A stretch of DNA of 45,226 bases from an uncultured Eubacteriales bacterium (lineage in GTDB: Bacteria; Bacillota; Clostridia; Lachnospirales; Lachnospiraceae): the NCBI GenBank assembly GCA_900318405.1, contig ONKP01000013.1:1-45226 (forward strand), read 5' to 3'. Shown piece by piece: positions 31,886 to 38,160 of the stretch (the stretch's first letter is position 1; each line of letters starts with the position of its first letter). The translations under genes were made by a program, and so were the position numbers. The notes under the pieces are model-generated. The model saw nothing but the letters and a program-made list of their open reading frames with translations. It ran no database searches and had not been told where the DNA came from.

Positions 31886-34276
31886 TCAGTACAGCAGGCT
31901 GTGCCCGGTGGCCAGCTCGCCGGCCTGTGCAGCCCGGTGCAGGAAGGTGATGCCCTGCGCTCTGGTGCAGGTTTTCCCCGGACCGAAGGTTCCGTCCGAA
32001 AATCCGGATGTGATCTGATTTCCCACACCCCACCGGAGCGGTTCATAATAGAAGACCGGATTCTCTGCGTTATTTGGCACATCCTTGAAGGAAACGCTGG
32101 CCAGATTGTCTGTACTGCCGAACTTCTGCGCCGCCCGGTACAGGAAAGTGACCACCTGCGCCCGTGTGACAGGATCATCCGCCGAGAATGTCGTATCTGT
32201 CGTGCCGCTGGTAATCCCATTGCCATATGCCCAGGCGATCTGTTTCGCGAAGGTATCTCCGTCGGATACGTCTGTGAACGGCTCCGTGTACGTCTGATCT
32301 GTACCAAACATATTGCCGTTCTCATCGTCTGTCGCTGCGTGTACATAGTACCGGTACAGAAAGGCAACCATCTGTCCGCGGGTGATAGTGTCATTCGGCC
32401 CGAACAGAGTATCGGTCTTACCATAGGTAATCCCGTATTCCCGCGCCCAGGATATTGCCTGATAATAGGAGCTTGACCTGGATACATCGGTAAATGCCGG
32501 CGTGCCTGTGGTTGACGTAGTTGTAAAGGCCTTAACCCGCAGATTTCCGTCATAGCCGAATTTTTTCATATCCACCCAGCTATTGGAGTAAGCCAGAAAG
32601 CTCTGGCCTTCTTCGATAACGGCAGTGTACTTGACCGTACCGGACGTATCACTGCCCTTACTCTCCCGCTGAAGCGCGGCCTCATTTCCGTTGACTCCGG
32701 TGATGCTGACCACTACGGAGAATGTCTCTCCTTTTGACAGGTACACCCTTGTGCTGAGCGGTATCTGATAATATCCGCTGAATGCATAGCCCAATCGGCT
32801 GCCGGGTTTGGTGGTGATCTGCGAAACTTTTGATCCGCTCTCCGGATTCGCGGCATCAGTCAGATTTGTATAAATTGTCACGGTGCAGGTTTCGACGTTT
32901 GCCGGCAGATAGATTCCAATCGCACCGAGTGTCTCGGCATCTCTCTTCGCCTTAAAAATATTGGCGGCCTTTGACACATTATTATTTTTGCCGCCCTGTC
33001 TGTATGTTATGCCCGTCGTACCATAGCTGCCGTCATACTGATAGTTGTTGTCGTACTGTGTCGCTGTCTCGTAATCGGCCGTATACAGCGTATCTGCCAG
33101 CGAAGCATCGTAATACGAAATCCAGAAATAGCCGTCGGTTCCGAAGCCGGTGCCATAACTGTTCCGGCAGAGCCATGCCCCGTTACCAGAAGGAAGCTGG
33201 GAAAAATTCGTGCTGGCAAAATTATCATTCCAGCCTACGATCTCAACTGCATGATTCGGTGTCGTTTCGGTACAGTAATAGGCATTATTTGTTTTGTTCA
33301 GGTAAGAGCTCCTGTAACACAATGACGTACATACGCCGCCGAGTTTCAGGATCGCCTGTTTGACCTCCTCATACCCGTCGGAACCGTCGCCCCTGCTGAT
33401 CAGATAAAAATCCTTCAGATGAAGCTCGTCATTCGTCATCTCATCCGACGTCAGAGTCTTTTTGAGGCTCGTGGCGAGAGAGGAATCCGGAAGAAGAGAC
33501 TCATCGGAAACGCCCGTCCACCTCGAAAGCGCCAGCAGAGCCCACGGGATCGAACCGCCGATGCTGCTCCAGCTGCCGCTGTTGAGCGTCAGTGTGTCGT
33601 TCAGTCCGCCGAGCGGATCTGTAAATGACGTCGCATACGTACTATAGGCCAGTGCCAGGTCACTGTAATCGGTAGTGGTTCCCTTCTGGGAAACGCCGCT
33701 GCTGATAGCATCGAATTCAGCCTGTGCAATGACTGTATATGCCCAGCAGGTATTGGTTGGTCCCTGATTGCGCGCTGCCGGATAGCGGCTGTTCAGATAC
33801 GCCGCCGCTGTCTGTATATCCGACGAGGGATAAGCTGCCGGAACCGCGCTGGCTTTCAGAAGTGTGGAATCTCCGCTGTCCACAGACTCCGCAGCCTCGG
33901 CGTTCGTATCATAATCTGTCACCAGATATCCGGCGCCGTCAGGGAATTCTGCATCCGCTGATTCCGTTCCGTCGGAAGCTTCTGCTCCGCCGGAGGTTTC
34001 CGCGCTGTCACGGTCTGCTGAACCGGCATTCGCAGTACTCTGCCCGTCGTCACTGACATCGGCTGCGTCTCCGGTATTCTGCGCATCGCTGCTGTCAGCT
34101 GCCGCGTTTCCGGCACTCTGCCCGTCGCTGCTGTCAGCTGCCGCGTTTCCGGTATTCTGCGCGTCGCTGCTGACAGAGACTGCTGCAGCTGCGGGTACCG
34201 GACATGTCATCAGGATGCTCCCTGTCAGAGCACCTGATGTGATCAGCGCCAGCCATTTTTTCAGCCTGTTTGTCAT
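31886..34276 (-). CDS. SLH-anchored papain-like (C1) cysteine protease
   Basis: This is a 796-residue surface protein. The signal peptide is MTNRLKKWLALITSGALTG to about residue 33. A low-complexity stretch follows, made of 13-residue units (DAQNTGNAAADSS type) to about 115. The C1 peptidase domain has Cys177 (NQGPTNTCWAY), His342 (NHAVEIVGW) and Asn372 (CRNSYGTGFG). A lectin-like beta domain follows (about 390-590). The C-terminus has three S-layer homology domains (FTDVSRSSSYYQAISWA, FTDVSDGDTFAKQIAWA, FKDVPNNAENPVFYYEP) that bind pyruvylated wall polymer. Start ATG 34276 has GGAGA 8 bases upstream. The target protein is unknown. Confidence 0.92.
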   Translation of the reverse strand: MTNRLKKWLALITSGALTGSILMTCPVPAAAAVSVSSDAQNTGNAAADSSDGQSAGNAAADSSDAQNTGDAADVSDDGQSTANAGSADRDSAETSGGAEASDGTESADAEFPDGAGYLVTDYDTNAEAAESVDSGDSTLLKASAVPAAYPSSDIQTAAAYLNSRYPAARNQGPTNTCWAYTVIAQAEFDAISSGVSQKGTTTDYSDLALAYSTYATSFTDPLGGLNDTLTLNSGSWSSIGGSIPWALLALSRWTGVSDESLLPDSSLATSLKKTLTSDEMTNDELHLKDFYLISRGDGSDGYEEVKQAILKLGGVCTSLCYRSSYLNKTNNAYYCTETTPNHAVEIVGWNDNFASTNFSQLPSGNGAWLCRNSYGTGFGTDGYFWISYYDASLADTLYTADYETATQYDNNYQYDGSYGTTGITYRQGGKNNNVSKAANIFKAKRDAETLGAIGIYLPANVETCTVTIYTNLTDAANPESGSKVSQITTKPGSRLGYAFSGYYQIPLSTRVYLSKGETFSVVVSITGVNGNEAALQRESKGSDTSGTVKYTAVIEEGQSFLAYSNSWVDMKKFGYDGNLRVKAFTTTSTTGTPAFTDVSRSSSYYQAISWAREYGITYGKTDTLFGPNDTITRGQMVAFLYRYYVHAATDDENGNMFGTDQTYTEPFTDVSDGDTFAKQIAWAYGNGITSGTTDTTFSADDPVTRAQVVTFLYRAAQKFGSTDNLASVSFKDVPNNAENPVFYYEPLRWGVGNQITSGFSDGTFGPGKTCTRAQGITFLHRAAQAGELATGHSLLY

Positions 34277-34408
34277 ATGATAATCTCCATTCACAGCAGC
34301 GCCATCACTTCGCGTACTGCTGTCTTCTTTATTGTAAAGAAAATTCGCCGAAATGTCACCACCAATGTACAAAACAGTTCTCGCACAGTTACCGATAACT
34401 CTTTGCCA

Positions 34409-34474
34409 GCCACTGTCACACACGGAGACTTCCAGCCGAGGTCTCGGCTTGGGAGTCTCCATGTGTTCCGTGGC
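34409..34474. repeat. Inverted-repeat element family 2, copy B
   Basis: Arms GCCAC...CACACGGAGACTTCCA-GCCGAG and CTCGGCTTGGGAGTCTCC...GTGGC form a near-complete hairpin with a 2-base loop. The blocks GGAGACTTCCAGCC, GGGAGTC and CCATGT-TTCCG match copy A at 20314-20387. Confidence 0.8.
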
Positions 34475-34534
34475 TCTGCCACCTTGTGAATAGTGACTTT
34501 ACGCAACAGTATACACAACCCTGGCAACATACAG

Positions 34535-34578
34535 AAAGAGCCCTGCGGCTGCACGTAACAGCAGCCGCAGGGCTCTTT
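34535..34578. terminator. Terminator of hsp20
   Basis: A perfect 18-bp stem AAAGAGCCCTGCGGCTGC / GCAGCCGCAGGGCTCTTT with loop ACGTAACA, 81 bp after the hsp20 stop codon. The stem is symmetrical, but nothing on the plus strand seems to need it. Confidence 0.88.
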
Positions 34579-34658
34579 CCTGTGATGGTTTATTCAAAAA
34601 TTTTCGTCATTTCTGTGGCTGACCCGCGGAGGATCAGTCATTTTCTTATGTCGTCCGA

Positions 34659-35129
34659 TTAACCTGCAATGGCAATGGTCTTATGTTCCGGAACTCTGTG
34701 TGTTTCGTCCGCTGCCGGAATGGTGATGCGGAGAACACCGTCTTCGAATTTTGCATGGACATCAGTTTCCTTTACTTCATCGCCCACGTAGAAGCTTCTC
34801 GCCATATTGCCGGCGTAACGCTCCTGACGAAGTACATGACCCTTCTTATCCTTTTCGTCTTTCTCAAGACTCTTGTTCGTCTGAATGGTCAGGTAACCGT
34901 CTTCAAGGGTAAGGGAAACCTCATCTTTCTTGAATCCCGGCAGATCAACAGCGATTTCATAGTTGCCGTTCTTCTCGGTGACATCGGTCTTCATGATGTT
35001 CTTAGCATGTCTGCCATACAGCGGATTTCTCTTCGATGCATTTTTCGTGAGAGCTCTGTCCCATGCATCCATCTCGTCCATCCAATCATCCATCAAATTC
35101 TCTCCAAATAAATCAGGTGCGTACATCAT
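34659..35129 (-). CDS. Hsp20/alpha-crystallin family chaperone
   Basis: This small heat-shock protein of 156 residues holds unfolding proteins in an ATP-independent way. The alpha-crystallin domain covers about 45-145: NYEIAVDLPGFKKDEVSLTLEDGYLTI, ending with the GVLRITIP hallmark (FEDGVLRITIPAA) before a short tail. GGAGG lies before two successive ATG codons (35129 and 35126). The promoter overlaps a CIRCE-like HrcA site, so heat induction through HrcA is expected. No dnaK or groE genes are in the window. Confidence 0.95.
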   Translation of the reverse strand: MMYAPDLFGENLMDDWMDEMDAWDRALTKNASKRNPLYGRHAKNIMKTDVTEKNGNYEIAVDLPGFKKDEVSLTLEDGYLTIQTNKSLEKDEKDKKGHVLRQERYAGNMARSFYVGDEVKETDVHAKFEDGVLRITIPAADETHRVPEHKTIAIAG

Positions 35130-35268
35130 AAGTCATAACCTCCTTTTTTATTCGGTCCAGGATGTTGTTCTGAACTGTCGTTGTTATCTTTACGGAGAAA
35201 GGATTGAATCTTTATTTTCATTCTGATCTGTATCTCTGATCTTTATTTCCTTTCTCTTTACAACTTGG

Positions 35269-35297
35269 GTAATAGTCTCATTTGTTAGCCGTGTCAA
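35269..35297 (-). promoter_or_regulatory. hsp20 promoter
   Basis: Minus strand: -35 TTGACA (35292-35297), 17-bp spacer, -10 TATTAC (35269-35274). The -35 lies inside the CIRCE-like element. Confidence 0.82.
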
Positions 35298-35311
35298 GTG
35301 TTGAGTGCTAA
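35285..35311. promoter_or_regulatory. CIRCE-like HrcA operator
   Basis: The 27-bp element has the CIRCE layout of 9+9+9. One half, TTAGCACTC on the minus strand (35303-35311), is perfect. The other, 35285-35293, keeps TTAGC but is otherwise degenerate. It overlaps the -35 box of hsp20, the position expected for repression by HrcA. Confidence 0.72.
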
Positions 35312-35383
35312 TTTTTTTAAATTTTTATTTTTTTCTGTCAATTACGCAGATTTGTATGCATTGCTTTTCCTGATCTGTCATAC

Positions 35384-35412
35384 AAAACGCAGGAAAAGCC
35401 CACTTTTCCTGC
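35384..35412 (-). terminator. Terminator of the 1-phosphofructokinase-like gene
   Basis: Minus strand: perfect 10-bp stem GCAGGAAAAG / CTTTTCCTGC with loop TGGG, followed by GTTTTGT, 26 bp after the stop codon. Confidence 0.85.
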
Positions 35413-35438
35413 TATACCAGTTTTTTCGGCGATCAGGC

Positions 35439-36344
35439 TCATTCCAGCTGCCGGAGCACGTTCTGTACCTCGTCCTTTGTCGCCAGGAAATCCGAAAAAG
35501 CACTGGCACTCCCCGTGGCAAGTCCCATATGAAAAGCATGTGCGTAATCGCCGCTCTCCATCCAGCCCGCCATGAAACCGGCAGCCATGGAATCTCCGGC
35601 GCCTACGGCATTGATCAGTTTGCCCTTCGGTGCTGCGGACATGTGCACAGATCCGTCTTCTGCCAGAAGGACAGCGCCCTCACCAGCCATGGAGACGAGC
35701 ACGTTGCGTGCGCCCTTCTCCTGCATTCGTCCCGCATAAGGTACCACTTCTTCCCTCGTTCGGAGCGTCACCCCGAAAATATCGCCGAGTTCATGATTAT
35801 TCGGCTTGATCAGAAACGGATGATACGGCAGCACCTTCATCAGCAGATCCCTGGTGGCATCCACAATAATCCTCACGCCGCGCCCGTCCAGCATCTTCAT
35901 GATGCGGCTGTACATATCGTCCGGCATGGAAGCGGGAATGCTTCCCGCGAGGAAAAGCGTATCCCCGGCTGTGAGCCGGTCCAGACGGCTCATCAGCGCA
36001 TCCAGTTCATTTTTTCCGATCACGGGACCCATGCCATTGATCTCCGTTCCGTCCACACTCTTCAATTTCAGATTGATGCGGGACATGCCCTCTGACATGC
36101 GAATGAAATCCGTGTGAAGTCCCATCGCCTGCAGCCGGCGAACGATCTCATCCCCGGTGAATCCCGCGATGAAACCCAGCGCTGTGCTGTCGAATCCGAG
36201 ATTCTTCAGGACGATCGATACATTGATGCCTTTGCCGCCCGGCAGCATCTGCTCCGTGGTCGTCCTGTTCGTGATTCCCAGCTGAAAATCATCGACGGTA
36301 AAAATATAGTCCAGCGATGGATTAAACGTAACTGTATAAATCAT
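35439..36344 (-). CDS. pfkB: 1-phosphofructokinase-like PfkB kinase
   Basis: This 301-residue PfkB-family kinase probably phosphorylates fructose-1-phosphate to fructose-1,6-bisphosphate. The start MIYTVTFNPSLDYI is typical of 1-phosphofructokinases. Signature 1 is LPGGKGINVSIVLKNLG, and LINAVGAGDSMAAGFMAG holds the catalytic Asp. No PTS fructose gene or DeoR regulator is adjacent, unlike classical fru operons, so tagatose-6-phosphate kinase activity stays possible. The gene is flanked by a strong terminator and by the defence-like island on its upstream side. It is a distant paralogue of the kinase at 24471-25406. Confidence 0.88.
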   Translation of the reverse strand: MIYTVTFNPSLDYIFTVDDFQLGITNRTTTEQMLPGGKGINVSIVLKNLGFDSTALGFIAGFTGDEIVRRLQAMGLHTDFIRMSEGMSRINLKLKSVDGTEINGMGPVIGKNELDALMSRLDRLTAGDTLFLAGSIPASMPDDMYSRIMKMLDGRGVRIIVDATRDLLMKVLPYHPFLIKPNNHELGDIFGVTLRTREEVVPYAGRMQEKGARNVLVSMAGEGAVLLAEDGSVHMSAAPKGKLINAVGAGDSMAAGFMAGWMESGDYAHAFHMGLATGSASAFSDFLATKDEVQNVLRQLE

Positions 36345-36555
36345 GGCCTTCTCTTTCTGCTCTGATCAGCATTCTCTGAATTGACTTCCCGATAGCATTG
36401 CTACGACTTCACATGTTCGAAGACAATGCTCCGGCTTCACGTTGGCAAAACCATCTTCATGATGCAGGTGTCATAAGTATGATAACGAATCAAATTACTG
36501 TTGAAAAGTATCAGCAGGATAATAATATACGTTCTTGTCCGCCGGCATCTGATGC

Positions 36556-36561
36556 TATAAT
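36556..36561 (+). promoter_or_regulatory. Putative -10 box of the ATPase gene
   Basis: A perfect TATAAT lies 52 bases before the chosen TTG start. No good -35 stands at 17 bp (TTGTCC is at 15 bp). If real, transcription begins at about 36567, supporting the downstream start codon. Confidence 0.5.
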
Positions 36562-36613
36562 AGGAAACGGTGCACTCATCGCTGCAGAAATTCACGAAAG
36601 CGAGGTTTTACCC

Positions 36614-37951
36614 TTGTCTGAAACACAGAGAAAAATACCGAAGAGAATAGCCAATACCGTCATCCAGTCGCTGAAGGGCGGCGTTGTTCCGCGCACAGGT
36701 CTTCCCTACATCGCCGTCGGAAGAAAAAATGAAATCGACTCCCTCCTCCGCGATGTGGACATTATCGCAGACGGCGGCGCGTCTTTCCGCTTCATCGTCG
36801 GCCGATACGGCAGCGGCAAAAGCTTCCTGCTGCAGACCATGCGCAGCTACGTGATGGACCGCGGGTTCGCGGTTGTAGATGCCGACCTCTCCCCTGAGAG
36901 AAAGCTCTGCGGAAACAACGGTCAGGGCCTCGCCACCTATCGCGAGCTGGTGCAGAACATGTCCACCAAGACCCGTCCCGAAGGCGGTGCTCTCCCGCTC
37001 ATCCTCGACCGCTGGATCCAGAGCGTCAAATCGGCAGCAGCGGCAGCAGGCATATCTCCTTCGGATCCCGGATTCCGTGAGGCAGTGGAAAAACAGATTT
37101 ACGCTGTGATCACATCCATGAATGATCTGGTCCACGGCTTTGACTTCGCGCGGCTCCTGACGCTTTACTACCAGAGCAGCGAGAACGGAAACGACGAGAT
37201 GAAGGCCTGCGTCCTCAAATGGTTCCGCGGAGAATACGCGACAAAAACAGACGCACGGCGGGAGCTCGGCGTCAATGTCATCATCACCGATGACGACTGG
37301 TATGACTACATGAAGCTCTACGCATGGTTTCTCCGTCAGGCGGGCTATGCTGGGCTGATCGTCATGATCGACGAACTCGTAAACATCTACAAAATTCCGA
37401 ACAGCATCTCCCGCCAGTACAATTACGAAAAAATCCTCACGATGTACAACGACACACTGCAGGGAAGAGCGCATTACATCGGCTTCCTGATGTCCGGCAC
37501 ACCGCAGTGCATCGAGGATACGCGCCGCGGCGTCTACAGCTACGAGGCGCTGCGCTCCCGTCTGCAGGAGGGACGTTTTTCGAAGGACGGCAAGCGTGAC
37601 CTGCTCGGCCCGGTGATCCGTCTGGAGCCGCTGACGGCCGAAGAAATGCTGGTGCTCAGCGGAAAAATAGCCGAGATCCACGCGCAGCTCTACAGCTGGG
37701 ATCCGCATCTCTCCGATACGGATCTGGCCGATTTCATCAAAATCGAATACGAACGGATCGGCGCCGACTCTCATATCACGCCGCGTGAAGTCATCCGAGA
37801 TTTCATCGAACTGCTGGATATCCTGTATCAGTATCCGGAGAGTGACGTAAAGACGCTGCTCGGCTCCGATCAGTTCGTCTACACAAGGGATGCGCTGAGC
37901 GAGCAGACCAGCCAGTCTTCCGGCGACGGATTCGCGAGCTTCACACTGTGA
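36614..37951 (+). CDS. DUF2791/BrxD-type ATPase (Shango-like ATPase component)
   Basis: This 445-residue P-loop ATPase has Walker A GRYGSGKS at 63-70 and Walker B LIVMIDEL at 248-255. It fits the DUF2791 / BREX BrxD-type family, as does the N-terminal RIANTVIQSLKGGVVPR segment. I choose TTG 36614 as start: GAGG lies 8 bases upstream, a TATAAT lies 52 bases upstream, and relatives begin near SETQRKIPKRIANT. The frame is open from 36398, but that part looks non-coding. It is followed by a palindrome and an Lhr-like helicase, with a TerB protein beyond, the gene content of Shango systems. BREX type 2 also has a BrxD-helicase pair, but no other BREX genes are here. Confidence 0.88.
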   Translation: MSETQRKIPKRIANTVIQSLKGGVVPRTGLPYIAVGRKNEIDSLLRDVDIIADGGASFRFIVGRYGSGKSFLLQTMRSYVMDRGFAVVDADLSPERKLCGNNGQGLATYRELVQNMSTKTRPEGGALPLILDRWIQSVKSAAAAAGISPSDPGFREAVEKQIYAVITSMNDLVHGFDFARLLTLYYQSSENGNDEMKACVLKWFRGEYATKTDARRELGVNVIITDDDWYDYMKLYAWFLRQAGYAGLIVMIDELVNIYKIPNSISRQYNYEKILTMYNDTLQGRAHYIGFLMSGTPQCIEDTRRGVYSYEALRSRLQEGRFSKDGKRDLLGPVIRLEPLTAEEMLVLSGKIAEIHAQLYSWDPHLSDTDLADFIKIEYERIGADSHITPREVIRDFIELLDILYQYPESDVKTLLGSDQFVYTRDALSEQTSQSSGDGFASFTL

Positions 37952-37968
37952 CTGAATAAGATAGCAGT

Positions 37969-38101
37969 ATACAGATACCTCCACCCGCAACTCGCTCTCG
38001 CTCGTCCTCGACGCAGCGGTGGTAAGTTTGCCCGTCGGCTGCGCCTCGGGCGCACTAACCACCGGCGTCTGCGGATGGTTGCGGGTTGGAGGTATCTGTA
38101 T
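37969..38101. repeat. 133-bp long palindrome between ATPase and helicase genes
   Basis: The outer arms ATACAGATACCTCCA-CCCGCAAC and GTTGCGGG-TTGGAGGTATCTGTAT are almost perfectly complementary. A middle stem pairs GCAGCGGTGGTAAGT-type sequence with ACTAACCACCGGCGTCTGC, and the inside GCCCG/CGGGC closes it. Unstructured bases are few. It starts 17 bp after the ATPase stop. No T-run follows, so a simple terminator is unlikely. Confidence 0.85.
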
Positions 38102-38160
38102 CTCTGTACCTCCCGCAGTAAAGTTATGACTTTGATATTCTGCTCATCTGGAGAATGCAC

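Larger units (their letters stand above)
34277..34658. other. Intergenic region between hsp20 and the SLH protease
   Basis: This 382-bp gap holds the protease leader, inverted-repeat element copy B (34409-34474) and the hsp20 terminator (34535-34578). A clear promoter for the protease was not found. Confidence 0.55.
35130..35438. other. Intergenic region: hsp20 promoter/CIRCE and kinase terminator
   Basis: This 309-bp gap carries the hsp20 leader, promoter and CIRCE-like site (35269-35311), a T-rich stretch, and the terminator of the sugar-kinase gene (35384-35412). Confidence 0.6.

Noticed and set aside
36398..36613. N-terminal extension of the ATPase
   Set aside because: The in-frame region upstream of TTG 36614 contains a TATAAT box, has no ribosome site at its ATG codons and does not look like the family N-terminus.
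36608..38062. Open frame of 484 codons opposite the ATPase gene
   Set aside because: The plus-strand ATPase has Walker motifs and family-typical ends; the opposite frame also crosses the palindrome.
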